Part shown: in pieces, positions 8,701 through 16,877 of the stretch
How positions within the stretch are numbered: position 1 is the stretch's first letter
Layout of the letters: the number at the start of each line of letters is the position of its first letter
DNA from: JAAXIE01 sp965263155
Lineage (GTDB): Bacteria; Chloroflexota; Dehalococcoidia; Lucifugimonadales; JAAXIE01
DNA: 64,000 nucleotides
NCBI GenBank assembly: GCA_965263155.1
Contig: OZ253586.1
Location: 496,001 to 560,000, forward strand
Direction of reading: 5' to 3'
Position numbers and translations under genes: made by a program
The notes under the pieces: generated by a model
The model's database searches: none
What the model was told of the DNA's origin: nothing
The model's input: only the letters and a program-made list of their open reading frames with translations

Positions 8701-9312
8701 CGCAGTTTCGGCATGTTCAGCGGTCGAGGCTACCTCGACAGTGCCATCCCCTTCCCAGTACCCATCACCCACTACCGTCTGCAGGTAGCCAAAGGCGTGG
8801 ACACCGCCGCGTTGTCGGATTCGTTGGAGGTGGCCTTCCGTGACAATGGGCTGGAGGCTGAGGTGTTGGCCGACGTGGTGGCAGAGCGTTCGGCGGCGCA
8901 ACGGGCGTTCAACTACCTGTTTACCGGCTTCATGGCCTTGGGGCTATTGGTGGGCATCGCTTCCTTGGGCGTTGTCAGTCTGCGGGCAGTGGTGGAGCGG
9001 CGACAGCAGATCGGTGTGCTCAGGGCCATCGGCTATCGTCGTCGCATGGTGCTGCTCAGCTTCCTCACGGAGTCGTCCTTCGTAGCACTGCTGGGCATAG
9101 CAATAGGAGTGGCCTTGGGCAGCATCATCTCCTGGAATATTGTGAATGACGTGCGAGAGTTCGAGGGAGTGGAGGGGCTGACCTTCAGCTTCCCGTGGGT
9201 GCAGATCATCATCATAGTGAGCGTGGCCTACATATTCTCCCTAGCCGCCACGCTGCTGCCCGCTAGGCAAGCCTCCCGGATATACCCCGCGGAAGCGCTG
9301 AGGTATGAATAG
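5794..9312 (+). CDS. Large FtsX/MacB-type ABC permease
   Basis: 1172 residues, a duplicated FtsX-family permease. An N-terminal membrane helix is near residues 10-30, followed by LGLRNIPRRKAQTVLIIVGIMLSAVI and a large extracytoplasmic MacB-type region. The first FtsX core (residues about 405-500) carries RRTEMGMARAVGARR. A central group of extra helices spans about residues 610-760, then a second periplasmic region, and a C-terminal FtsX core (about 1040-1172) with RRQQIGVLRAIGYRR. This is a LolCE-like fused arrangement, so one protein may give the whole membrane channel with two copies of the ATPase at 5002. The central helices are not a standard part of MacB. Confidence 0.9.
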   Translation: MEELFGVSIKVYMFVLLAILVPALALILYRGWRNPVLVKLGLRNIPRRKAQTVLIIVGIMLSAVITAAAFGTGDTISYSIRQEAVKVLGPIDEIIVPARATEADTFGSNPYVPYQQFQELQNDLGGLPSIDGITPGIGETVPAVNLDTNLSEGAFRIAGVDPAHFGGFGGLVFSSGGGAQLESLAPDEGYINQEAAKEMKAEAGHRLSLTLPAEDRETRPTVITVKGVVEQGGLAGDSPTLLLPLTRVQELFHRDGQINYIAVSNRGDDKSGAELSEEVTNLLRVRFADPAVATELKELLTSPSAIAALEVSASASSSGTEELELVRLVRALEEPGVDYQLVALLANQEAQAQVLKALVKADLGDASDGGNPLETRAGTLFADLAEYRVLDVKRQVLEEADLIGSFVTTFFLVMGLFSVIVGVLLIFLIFVMLAAARRTEMGMARAVGARRVHLVQMFVFEGTAYSLVSAAIGVGIGLGVSSLIVVIANRIFQAGGARAGDFQMTPHFEPESIVVAYCLAMVITLITVGLSAYRVSRLNISSAVRDLPTASISGSAGSWRQGFLPLVFQLRRAAYAPRSVLQAVAAVQPQRAADALARLVWSLVSIPFLAMAASARLLWPPLSQGWLTFLLGLLLTYSSIDSQIAWFRIGVALMIIGLGLMLRLGLRRTSLRKDTADRIAYTFIGVVMLVFWMLPFDILRKVSGDLSGGPEMFFVSGISMVGAGVWTVMYNSDLLLRGLALATGGFGKFRPVMVTAVAYPMSSKFRTGLTLAMFALVIFTLIVMSILTDAFGRVGTDTEVVSGGWDIEASVNLNAPIDDLEQGIVEAPELRREDLEAIGGYTFVPVEVRQIGAEERSWKPYVIKAADAGFLLNSTHRLRIIADGYGPDLSDVWRALNDDPTLVVVDAPAVPSRTGVGNTGWAPFNVEGVKYEDQSMTPFEIEAREPRTGGLVRLTVIGVLDVLAEDFGDRSFGMFSGRGYLDSAIPFPVPITHYRLQVAKGVDTAALSDSLEVAFRDNGLEAEVLADVVAERSAAQRAFNYLFTGFMALGLLVGIASLGVVSLRAVVERRQQIGVLRAIGYRRRMVLLSFLTESSFVALLGIAIGVALGSIISWNIVNDVREFEGVEGLTFSFPWVQIIIIVSVAYIFSLAATLLPARQASRIYPAEALRYE

Positions 9313-9479
9313 CGGCACTGGTCATTCCCACTTGATGGAGACTTTGCATAACTGCAGACATTTGTGGACATTATGGGCCTTGGATGCCATACCTGTAGCA
9401 TTTTAATATCACTTTATTGATAGTCCACGCATCTGTAAATGCCTATCCCATCGTATTACGATGATCATTTATTCCTATA

Positions 9480-9523
9480 TTATTGCACCGGGATTCGTAT
9501 TGGCGCAGCTACGACTCAGCTTT
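9480..9523 (-). repeat. 44-nt dispersed repeat, copy A
   Basis: Read on the minus strand it begins AAAGCTGAG and ends CCCGGTGCAATAA. It matches 45485-45528 (plus strand) at 38 of 44 positions by eye. It sits at one end of island A, as its partner does toward the end of the repeat zone in island B. Confidence 0.65.
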
Positions 9524-10040
9524 GCTTTGGTCCAGGCGTCGCGCGAGATGTTTTTTGCTTTTCTGTGTCATGTGCGGGAGGCCGCCTTGATGGGGCTCGT
9601 AAGGGGTATCGGTGACGCACAGGGTTTGGCGGGGTAGTTGAGACGAGGCGTCTTGTTTTGGTCTCGGCGGAAGTGGTCCCTCCAGATACGATTTGGGTGT
9701 TGAGTGGGACACCGCTTGTAGCTGTGGCGAAGCGTTTCGTAGCTGTATTGAGTCTCATTTGTCTCACGTGGGGCTGTTTCAGATACGATTTGGGGGCGCT
9801 TGGTGAGACGGGCGTGGCCCAAATCCGGGCTTGGAGGGTGAGGGTGAAGGGGTTGTGCTTGGGGCTGGTCTGGCTGGGTTTCCACGGATGTTGGCTCCTG
9901 AGACGATTGGATAAAAGAAAAGGCTGGGGTGACCTGTAGGGGTCCCCGGATCGGGGTCCGGGGCAGGCAGTTCCCAGCGCACTGAGTGGATGCTAGAACT
10001 AATGTACGGGTTTGTCAATGGGGGATGGTCGGGGCCGTGG

Positions 10041-10065
10041 GTCCCCGCCTTCGCGGGAATGACGG
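10041..10065. repeat. REP-like palindrome
   Basis: CCCGC-CTTC-GCGGG followed by AATGACGG, the common bacterial intergenic GTCATTCCCGCG-type palindrome. Partial direct copies of GCGGGAATGAC follow at about 10074 and 10097. Confidence 0.5.
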
Positions 10066-10206
10066 GGTGGGATGCGGGAATGACGGAGGGTGGGTGCGGG
10101 ATAAGACGGGGGTGGCCATTGTTGAGGGTTGGTAGGTCATTTTCGTGGCAATGACGATGTGGCTTCTGGTTGAGGCTCGTTCTTGTTCAGGGAGTGGCGG
10201 ATGTAT

Positions 10207-11046
10207 TCAAAGGTCTCCGTGCTGCGGGCTAGCAGGTGGTGAAAGCCACAGCCGGTAGGCCTCTCTTCGAGAGAGCCCGTACCCCTGTGAGACGGCGGCC
10301 ACGGCCTCCTTCGCCTTGACCCCGGCGGCCTTGAGGCGTAGCAGTTCTTGGCTGGCGGCTTCAGGGTCGGCTTCCATTGGCGAGTCGGGCGCCCCCTGCA
10401 CCACCAAGGTGAATTCGCCTCGGGGCTCCTGAAAGTGGGTGATGGCTTCGGAGAGGCTGCTCCGAAATACCTCTTCGTACAGCTTGGTCAACTCGCGGCA
10501 GACGGCGACTGGGCGGTCGCCCAGCGTCTCGAGCATGTCCTGTAAGGACGCCCGCAACCGGTGTGGGGCCTCGAAGATGACTAGGGTCTCGGTGCTAGTC
10601 GCAGCCGCAGTAAGAACCCGGCGCCTGTCTACTTGTCGCCGCGGCAGGAAGCCTAGAAACCTGAAGGAGTTGCCGTCGAAGCCGGAGACGGCCAGGGCGC
10701 TGGTGACAGCCGACGCTCCCGGCAGGGCCACCACGGGGAAGCCGCGGCGTGAGGCCTCGGCCACCAACTCACGCCCAGGGTCGGAGATGACGGGTGTGCC
10801 AGCGTCCGACAGCAGGGCGACGTCCCCTTGCCCCAGGGCCTCTATCACGACAGGTAGCCGGGCCATCTTGTTGGCCTCGAAGAAGCTGACCAAGCGCGCC
10901 TTCAGGCCGTGGTGGGTCAGCAGCCTGCGAGCGGAGCGGGTATCTTCGGCGGCCACCAAATCCACCTCACCGAGCACGCGCAGAGCGCGAAGGGTGATGT
11001 CCTCCAAGTTGCCGATGGGCGTTGCGACTACATAGAGAGTGCCCAG
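10207..11046 (-). CDS. rsmI: 16S rRNA 2'-O-ribose C1402 methyltransferase, apparent CTG start
   Basis: RsmI 2'-O-methylates C1402 of 16S rRNA using SAM. The 279-residue reading contains the family N-terminus GTLYVVATPIGNLEDITLRAL, AAEDTRS, LLSDAGTPVISDPG and ALPGASAVTSAL, the tetrapyrrole-methylase-fold SAM site. The conserved N-terminus is encoded only if translation begins at the CTG at 11046: an in-frame TAG lies three codons upstream and there is no ATG, GTG or TTG in between. AGGAGGGA sits directly before the CTG. The alternative TTG at 11007 would delete the conserved beta-1 strand and SAM loop. A short C-terminal RsmI HTH segment (KAKEAVAAVSQGYGLSRREAYRLWL) is intact. Confidence 0.87.
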   Translation of the reverse strand: MGTLYVVATPIGNLEDITLRALRVLGEVDLVAAEDTRSARRLLTHHGLKARLVSFFEANKMARLPVVIEALGQGDVALLSDAGTPVISDPGRELVAEASRRGFPVVALPGASAVTSALAVSGFDGNSFRFLGFLPRRQVDRRRVLTAAATSTETLVIFEAPHRLRASLQDMLETLGDRPVAVCRELTKLYEEVFRSSLSEAITHFQEPRGEFTLVVQGAPDSPMEADPEAASQELLRLKAAGVKAKEAVAAVSQGYGLSRREAYRLWLSPPASPQHGDL

Positions 11047-11226
11047 GCGTCCCTCCTACCGAAGAACAGGCGTAAGAATAGGCGGAAGAATAGGCGTAGT
11101 GTAGCCAGTTTCTCCCACGCTTCGAAGGGTGTAAAGCGTGTGCGGACGCTGGGACTCTCAGCCGCTAGCTTTCGACCTTGTTGACGCATTATCATTGGTG
11201 GGTATCCATTAGCACGAGGTCTACAC

Positions 11227-11673
11227 TTGACGACAGTAGGACGAGGAGTTGGCCAACCCGGCGCTTCCAGCGCGGGGAGGCAGAGGGTGCAGGACTTCGT
11301 CCAGCGCAACTATCTTGCCATTCTGGCCACCATCTACCCCAGCGGAGGGCCTCAGGCCTTCCCTGTCTGGTATGAATACGATGGCACCGTGTTCAGCACC
11401 ACAACCGACGCGGCGGCTGTGAAGGTGCGCAACATTGAGAACAACCCCCAGGTGGCTCTCTGCATCACCGACACCACGCGTAACATACGCTCTCTTACGG
11501 TGCGTGGCAGGGCCCAAATTATGGTCGACAACGAGGCAGCCCAAGAGTTGCACCGGAGGCTGTCGATACGCTACTTGGGCGAAGATGAAGGCGGGGAGTG
11601 GGCCGACTCTCTGGCCGACGAGGAACTGGTAGTCCTTCGTATCATCCCGGAACGCTTCATCTGGACCGGATAA
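11227..11673 (+). CDS. PPOX-class (pyridoxamine 5'-phosphate oxidase-like) flavin/F420 protein
   Basis: Split-barrel protein of up to 148 residues. The core VQDFVQRNYLAILATIYPSGGPQAFPVWYEYDG is the usual opening of PPOX-class, often F420-dependent, enzymes, followed by VRNIENNPQVALCITD and LTVRGRAQI. Two starts are possible: TTG 11227 (GAGGT upstream) or GTG 11287 (GGGGAGG 6 nt upstream), the latter placing the conserved core at the N-terminus. It ends 4 nt before trpD and is likely cotranscribed. No tryptophan-related role is known for this family, so the pairing is probably incidental. Confidence 0.8.
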   Translation: MTTVGRGVGQPGASSAGRQRVQDFVQRNYLAILATIYPSGGPQAFPVWYEYDGTVFSTTTDAAAVKVRNIENNPQVALCITDTTRNIRSLTVRGRAQIMVDNEAAQELHRRLSIRYLGEDEGGEWADSLADEELVVLRIIPERFIWTG

Positions 11674-11677
11674 GACC

Positions 11678-12697
11678 TTGATCCGAGAAGCTATAGAAGC
11701 CTTGGTCGCTGGCAAGTCCCTCACGATGGATGAGGCCAGCGCGGTGATGCGGGAAGTCATGGAGGGCGAGGCCACCCCAGCGCAGTTGGGTTCTTTCGTC
11801 ACGGCACTACGGGTGAAGGGCGAGACCGCCGAGGAGATGGCGGGGATGGCCACTATCATGCGTGAAAAGGCCCTGCACGTCGACGTCGACGGTCTGACGG
11901 TGGATACCGCAGGCACGGGAGGCGACGCCAAAGGCACGTTCAACATCTCCACTGCAGCCGCCTTAGTGGGGGCTGGCGCCGGAGTCAAGATGGCCAAACA
12001 TGGTGGCCGGGCTGCTTCAGGGGCCTGTGGCAGCGCCGACGTCCTAGAGGCCGCCGGAGTGAAGATCGACCTCGGCCCGGAAGGAGTGAAGCGCTGCATC
12101 GAGGAAGTGGGCATCGGCTTCATGTTCGCTCCCACCTTTCACCCTGCTATGAGACACGCCGCGCCGGTGCGCCGGGAGTTGGGCATACGCACCGTGTTCA
12201 ACGTCATGGGGCCCCTCACAAATCCCGCAGGCGCAGCGGGCCAACTGCTGGGTGTGCCTGACCCCGCGTGGGGAGAACGCATGGCCCAAGTGCTGAACAT
12301 CCTAGGCTCGACCCACGCCATGGTGGTACACGGCGAGGACGGCATGGATGAGCTCACCCTAGGCGCCCCGACCCGCGTCTGGGAAGTCAAAGACGGACGG
12401 GTGCATCCAGGCAGTGTGACGCCGGAAGACGTGGGCCTGCCCCGCGTGACCACGGAACAGATACCGGGAGGTAACCCTGAAGAGAGCGCGGAGATACTGC
12501 GTCGCCTGCTGGACGGAGAGCGGGGCCCGCTGCGGCACGTCGTCCTGCTGAACGCATCTGCTGTGCTGCTGGTGGGTGGTGTCGTGGATACTCTTGCTGC
12601 CGGGGTGCCCATCGCGGAGGAGGCCATCGATTCAGGCAAGGCTGCCAAGACCCTGAGGGACTTGGTAAGCCTGAGCCAAGAGTTGGCCGCTGACTAG
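11678..12697 (+). CDS. trpD: Anthranilate phosphoribosyltransferase
   Basis: Transfers phosphoribose from PRPP to anthranilate. 339 residues, usual length. The PRPP loop DTAGTGGDAKGTFNIST is near residue 77, followed by KHGGRAASGACGSADVLEAAG, FAPTFHPAMRHAAPVRRELGIRT and NPAGA, all family hallmarks. The start is TTG, 4 nt after the PPOX gene. First of a trpD-C-F-B run; trpE and trpG are not in the window. Confidence 0.95.
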   Translation: MIREAIEALVAGKSLTMDEASAVMREVMEGEATPAQLGSFVTALRVKGETAEEMAGMATIMREKALHVDVDGLTVDTAGTGGDAKGTFNISTAAALVGAGAGVKMAKHGGRAASGACGSADVLEAAGVKIDLGPEGVKRCIEEVGIGFMFAPTFHPAMRHAAPVRRELGIRTVFNVMGPLTNPAGAAGQLLGVPDPAWGERMAQVLNILGSTHAMVVHGEDGMDELTLGAPTRVWEVKDGRVHPGSVTPEDVGLPRVTTEQIPGGNPEESAEILRRLLDGERGPLRHVVLLNASAVLLVGGVVDTLAAGVPIAEEAIDSGKAAKTLRDLVSLSQELAAD

Positions 12698-12735
12698 GCC
12701 CGGCTGCTCATGAGGCCACTCGAAGGAGCCATTGC

Positions 12736-13554
12736 TTGACCATATTGGACACCATAGTCGCCGCCAAGAGGCTGGAGCTTGAGCAGCAGAAGGAAGCGAT
12801 TTCCTTGGCTATGCTGCGGCAGTGGTGTGATGTCGCTCCCGCTCCCAGCGGCTTTGGCAAGGCACTAAGTAGCGACGGGGTGAGCCTTATAGCGGAGGTC
12901 AAGAAGGCGTCGCCCTCCCGCGGGCTGCTGCGCGCCGATTTCAACCCAGTAGAGCTAGCGACGGCATACGCCGACGCCGGAGCGTCGGCGATCTCCGTTC
13001 TCACCGACTCTCACTTCCAAGGCGAGCTAACCCACCTGTCGGAGGTGAAGCTTGCCTTGGGCAGGGCCACGCCAGTGCTGCGCAAGGACTTTGTCTTCGA
13101 CCCATACCAGGTCTACCAGTCGCGGGCTTCCGGGGCCGATGCCATGTTGCTCATCGTGGCCATGCTGGAGCCGGAGCAGTTATCTGACCTGTTCGCCCTC
13201 GGCACGAAACTGTCGCTAGACTGCTTGGTTGAGGTGCATAACGAGGAGGAGCTGGAAACCGCCGTGTCGGTAGGAGCGCAGATAATCGGGATCAACAACC
13301 GCGACCTGCACACGTTCCACACCGACCTCGCAGTCACCGCCCGTATCGCTCCGCAAGTGCCTGCCGGCAAGATAATCGTCAGCGAGAGCGGAATTGGCGG
13401 CCCACACCACCTGGCACAGTTGGGAGAGCTTGGCGTCCATGCGGTTCTGGTGGGTGAGGCGCTGGTTACGTCGGACGATGTGGGAGCCGCCGTTCGACAT
13501 CTGCTGAGCGTCCCTGCAGAGGCTGGATTGCCCTTGGCCACCGACTCTAGGTGA
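12736..13554 (+). CDS. trpC: Indole-3-glycerol phosphate synthase
   Basis: Closes CdRP to indole-3-glycerol phosphate. 272-residue TIM barrel with ILDTIVAAKRLELEQQK, the catalytic EVKKASPSRG, SVLTDSHFQG, LRKDFVFDPYQVYQSRASGADAMLLI, EVHNEEEL, INNRDL and VSESGI. Start TTG at 12736 with AAGGAGC 8 nt upstream; no better start is available. Its stop overlaps the trpF start (GTGA), pointing to translational coupling. Confidence 0.95.
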   Translation: MTILDTIVAAKRLELEQQKEAISLAMLRQWCDVAPAPSGFGKALSSDGVSLIAEVKKASPSRGLLRADFNPVELATAYADAGASAISVLTDSHFQGELTHLSEVKLALGRATPVLRKDFVFDPYQVYQSRASGADAMLLIVAMLEPEQLSDLFALGTKLSLDCLVEVHNEEELETAVSVGAQIIGINNRDLHTFHTDLAVTARIAPQVPAGKIIVSESGIGGPHHLAQLGELGVHAVLVGEALVTSDDVGAAVRHLLSVPAEAGLPLATDSR

Positions 13555-14234
13555 CTAGGCCCCCGATGCTGGTCAAGATTTGCGGCATCCTGCAACCCGC
13601 CGACGCCCTCGTGGCAGTTGATGCGGGGGCCGACTTGGTGGGCATGGTGTTCGTCCCGGAGCGTCGGCGTCGGCGGGATATCTCTACTGCCCAGTCGGTG
13701 GTGGCCGCATTGCGAGGGCTGGAGATGCCCCTGCCCACGGTGGGGCTGTTCGCCGACCAACCCTTGGAAGACGTCAACCGCATCGTACACGATTGCGAGC
13801 TAGACATGGTGCAACTATGTGGCCACGAGTCTATCGAATACTGTGGCCAAGTGGAAGTTCCTGTGATCAAAGTGCTCCACATCCTGCCGTCATGGGAAGT
13901 TGATTACGCTGTGGGGCTGCTGAGTGAGCAGATTGAGGAACTGTCCAAGTCAGGCCATTGGGTAACATTGGACCGACGTGTCGAGGGTCTACAGGGGGGC
14001 ACGGGCCAGTCTTTCAACTGGCAGATTGCCCGCCAACTTTCAGACCAGGGACATCGCTTCCTGCTGGCCGGGGGCCTCGACCCGTACAACGTAGCCAGCG
14101 CGGTGGCAGCGGCCCAGCCTTGGGGCGTGGATGTCTCCACCGGTGTGGAGACCGATGGGGATAAGGACCCTGACAAGGTGAGGGCCTTCATCGCGGCGGC
14201 GCGGTCCGCATCGGCCCATACCGCCTCGGGCTGA
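13551..14234 (+). CDS. trpF: Phosphoribosylanthranilate isomerase
   Basis: Isomerises PRA to CdRP. 227 residues. It shows VKICGIL, the catalytic Cys motif of the family, then VGMVFVPERRRRR and VGLFADQPLEDVNRIVHDCELDMVQLCG. Near the C-terminus are LLAGGLDPYNVASAV and VDVSTGVETDGDKDPDKVRAFI. GTG start overlapping the trpC stop by 4 nt. A short insertion near residues 115-140 (YAVGLLSEQIEELSKSGHWV) is longer than in many TrpF. Confidence 0.93.
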   Translation: MTRPPMLVKICGILQPADALVAVDAGADLVGMVFVPERRRRRDISTAQSVVAALRGLEMPLPTVGLFADQPLEDVNRIVHDCELDMVQLCGHESIEYCGQVEVPVIKVLHILPSWEVDYAVGLLSEQIEELSKSGHWVTLDRRVEGLQGGTGQSFNWQIARQLSDQGHRFLLAGGLDPYNVASAVAAAQPWGVDVSTGVETDGDKDPDKVRAFIAAARSASAHTASG

Positions 14235-14259
14235 TACACGGTGATACAATGGGAGCGCT

Positions 14260-15474
14260 ATGAGCACATCTTCGATTTCAACATCACTGCCCGACTCCAA
14301 CGGGCGGTTCGGACGCTTCGGCGGACGCTTCGTGCCCGAGACCCTGATGCCGGCCTTGGAGCAACTGGACCAAGCCTATCTGGTAGCGCTGGAAGACCAG
14401 CAGTTCCAAGACCAGTTGACCCACCTGCTCCGCACCTACGTAGGGCGGCCAACGGCTCTCTATTTTGCCTCCAACCTTACCCGGCAGTGTGGCGGGGCCA
14501 AGATATACCTCAAGCGCGAAGACCTAGCCCACACCGGGGCCCACAAGATTAACAATGCCGTAGGCCAAGCCATTCTGGCCAAGCACATGGGCAAGCACCG
14601 CATTGTGGCGGAGACGGGTGCCGGACAGCATGGCGTGGCGGCCGCCACGGTCTGCGCCCTCCTTGATCTCGAATGCATCGTGTACATGGGCTCCGAGGAT
14701 ATCCGAAGGCAATCGCTGAATGTCTACCGCATGAGGCTGCTTGGGGCCGAGGTACGGGCAGTGGAGTCGGGCAGCCGCACCTTGAAGGATGCCATCAACG
14801 AGGCCATCCGCGACTGGGTGACCAACGTGGAGACCACCCACTACCTTCTGGGCAGTGCCGTAGGTCCGCACCCCTACCCGCGCATGGTGCGTGACTTCCA
14901 GTCAGTTATAGGCAACGAGGCTAAGGAGCAGTTGATGCAGGCGGAGCAACGCCTGCCGAACTATGCGATAGCGTGCGTCGGCGGCGGTAGCAACGCCATC
15001 GGCACGTTCCACCCCTTCGTGGGCGACGAGACGGTGGACCTCATCGGCGTGGAGGCTGGGGGCACTGGTCAAGGTGTAGGGCAGAACCACGCCGCTCCTC
15101 TGAGCTATGGACGCCCCGGTGTGCTGCATGGCTCGATGTCCTACCTGATGCAAGACAAGGAGGGGCAGGTGTTGGAGGCTGCGAGCTTGGCCCCTGGGCT
15201 CGACTACCCCGGAGTTGGTCCCGAGCACGCCTACCTCAAAGAGACGGGCCGCGCCACTTACGTCAGCGTGAATGACCAAGAGGCCTTGGAGGGGTTCGAC
15301 CTGCTGTGCAACACCGAGGGCATCATCCCCGCCTTGGAGCCCTGCCACGCCGTCTACTATGCCTCCAAGCTTGCCCCCCAACTCAGCCCGGACAAAATCA
15401 TCCTAGTCTGCCTGAGCGGCCGGGGTGACAAGGACATCCAGATAGTGGCCGAGACTAGGGGCGTCGATCTGTAG
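14260..15474 (+). CDS. trpB: Tryptophan synthase beta chain
   Basis: Condenses indole with serine, PLP-dependent. 404 residues of the TrpB1 type: GRFGRFGGRFVPETLMPAL, the PLP lysine in REDLAHTGAHKINNA, ETGAGQHGVA, the phosphate-binding GGGSNAIG, GVEAGG and CLSGRGDKD. Starts 25 nt after trpF. A TrpB1 normally works with TrpA, but no trpA follows; the next gene encodes a Fic protein. trpA must lie elsewhere in the genome or be absent. Confidence 0.96.
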   Translation: MSTSSISTSLPDSNGRFGRFGGRFVPETLMPALEQLDQAYLVALEDQQFQDQLTHLLRTYVGRPTALYFASNLTRQCGGAKIYLKREDLAHTGAHKINNAVGQAILAKHMGKHRIVAETGAGQHGVAAATVCALLDLECIVYMGSEDIRRQSLNVYRMRLLGAEVRAVESGSRTLKDAINEAIRDWVTNVETTHYLLGSAVGPHPYPRMVRDFQSVIGNEAKEQLMQAEQRLPNYAIACVGGGSNAIGTFHPFVGDETVDLIGVEAGGTGQGVGQNHAAPLSYGRPGVLHGSMSYLMQDKEGQVLEAASLAPGLDYPGVGPEHAYLKETGRATYVSVNDQEALEGFDLLCNTEGIIPALEPCHAVYYASKLAPQLSPDKIILVCLSGRGDKDIQIVAETRGVDL

Positions 15475-15641
15475 CCGGCGGCTGCCATATTAAGACTTTA
15501 GGGCCTAACCTTTAATAGGCGCTACGGTTATTGAAATTCTCTTGATATAAGCAGGCTGCGGGAGTCGTTATTAAGAGTTAGGCCCTGTACCTTTAATAAG
15601 GTCAATCCTTATTGCGCATCCTTGAATAAGGCCCTGTAACT
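15475..15641. repeat. Short AT-rich repeats between trpB and the Fic gene
   Basis: The gap holds an inverted pair AGGGCCTAAC / GTTAGGCCCT and direct near-copies of AGGCCCTGTA plus CCTTTAATA or ACTTTGAA. It is clearly more AT-rich than its surroundings. It may be a terminator or operator zone or a mobile-element scar; no function can be assigned. Confidence 0.4.
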
Positions 15642-16802
15642 TTGAAGCGCGGCACAACAGGTAGGTACGAACTCACAACCGCAGCCGGTGAAACAGTGCG
15701 CGCCTTTGTTCCAGCGCCCCTGCCCCCGGAGCCCCCAGTTGACCTGCAAGCGTTGCAGGAGCCCTTGGAGGGCGCACTTCTCTTCTTGGGGCGTCTCGAT
15801 AGCCTCTCCACTCTCTTGCCTGACCCAGCCCTGTTCATATACTCCTATGTTCGTAAGGAAGCTGTGCTCTCGTCTCAGATCGAAGGCACTCAATCTTCTC
15901 TATCCGACTTGCTGATGTTCGAGTTGGCTGAGCAGCCTGGAATGCCCATGGATGATGTCACTGAGGTATCGAGTTACGTGGCAGCGCTGGACCATGGGCT
16001 GATGCGCTTGCGCGGGGACTTTCCTCTTTCCAACCGCCTCATCCGTGAGATTCATGGTCAGCTCCTTGCGCGAGGCCGGGGTAGCGACAAATCGCCGGGG
16101 GAGTTCCGGGAATCGCAAAACTGGATTGGCGGAACGCGTCCTGGGGACGCACACTACGTACCTCCACCTCCCCAAGCAGTCCAGGAATGTATGGGAGACC
16201 TAGAGCGATTCTTGCACTCGACGGCGACTGGCCTGCCCGCAGTTGTTCGTGCTGGCATCGCCCACGCACAATTCGAGACTATCCATCCATTTCTTGATGG
16301 CAACGGCCGCGTGGGCCGGTTGCTGATTACCCTGATGCTCTACCATACTGGCGTGCTCCGCGAGCCACTGTTGTACTTGAGCCTCTTTTTGAAGCAGAAC
16401 CGGCAACGGTATTACGAGCTGTTGGACGGCGTACGCGTGAACGGAGATTGGGAAGCTTGGACCAGCTTCTTTCTAGAAGGGGTGGCCCGTACGGCAGAGG
16501 GGGCCGTCGACACGGCGCAGCGACTCGTGGCGCTATTCCAACAGGACAGGTCGCAAGTGCAACAACTAGGCCGTGGCTCTAACTCGGCTTTGCGGGTGCA
16601 TGAGGCGTTGAGAGAGCGCCCCATCATCTCCATCTCCGGTGTGTGCGATAGTACGGCGCTATCTTTTCCCACCGCGTCGACAGCAATGGCACGGTTGGAG
16701 GACCTCGGCATTGCGCGCGAGGTCACCGAAGGCCGGCGCAACCGCATGTTCGCCTACTCCGAGTATGTGAAAATACTCAGCGAGGGGACGGAGCCGCTGT
16801 AA
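15642..16802 (+). CDS. Fic-domain protein (probable AMP transferase with Fic_N and HTH)
   Basis: 386 residues. The Fic core motif HPFLDGNGRVGR (around residue 212) is intact, with catalytic His and P-loop, so transfer of AMP or another phosphate group to a protein is expected. The N-terminal Fic_N region contains EAVLSSQIEGTQSSL, matching the inhibitory [ST]-x-x-x-E-[GN] helix on the N-terminal side (class II), so the enzyme is probably self-inhibited. The C-terminal ~90 residues resemble a winged HTH (ISGVCDSTALSFPTASTAMARLEDLGI). The only start is TTG 15642. The gene sits alone between trpB and rplU with a repeat-rich upstream gap, as acquired genes often do. The target is unknown. Confidence 0.87.
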   Translation: MKRGTTGRYELTTAAGETVRAFVPAPLPPEPPVDLQALQEPLEGALLFLGRLDSLSTLLPDPALFIYSYVRKEAVLSSQIEGTQSSLSDLLMFELAEQPGMPMDDVTEVSSYVAALDHGLMRLRGDFPLSNRLIREIHGQLLARGRGSDKSPGEFRESQNWIGGTRPGDAHYVPPPPQAVQECMGDLERFLHSTATGLPAVVRAGIAHAQFETIHPFLDGNGRVGRLLITLMLYHTGVLREPLLYLSLFLKQNRQRYYELLDGVRVNGDWEAWTSFFLEGVARTAEGAVDTAQRLVALFQQDRSQVQQLGRGSNSALRVHEALRERPIISISGVCDSTALSFPTASTAMARLEDLGIAREVTEGRRNRMFAYSEYVKILSEGTEPL

Positions 16803-16830
16803 TCTGGGCATCGCGTCCCTACGTTTCAGC

Positions 16831-16859
16831 TTGACACTACCTTGGGCCACAGATAGAAT
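16831..16859 (+). promoter_or_regulatory. Sigma70-type promoter of the rplU operon
   Basis: TTGACA (16831-16836), a 17-nt spacer, TAGAAT (16854-16859). It ends 18 nt before the rplU ATG. One of the best -35/-10 pairs in the window. Confidence 0.8.
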
Positions 16860-16877
16860 CAACGGTCGAGGTTTCTA

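Larger units (their letters stand above)
9313..10206. other. Gene-free island A with dispersed short repeats
   Basis: About 890 nt with no convincing gene. The first 170 nt are AT-rich. Bases 9480-9800 carry short repeats that recur, inverted, in the gene-free island at 44760-46000: a 44-nt element, two CAGATACGATTT motifs, one GTTTCGTAGCTG and a GTCTCATTTGTCTCAC motif. A hairpin CCCCGGA/TCCGGGG lies at 9944-9963. Bases 10041-10110 carry GCGGGAATGACGG-type direct repeats. Short reading frames here have no recognisable protein character. Confidence 0.6.

Noticed and set aside
10041..10110. GCGGGAATGAC direct repeats as a CRISPR array
   Set aside because: Units are short, imperfect and unevenly spaced, and match common REP-type palindromes.
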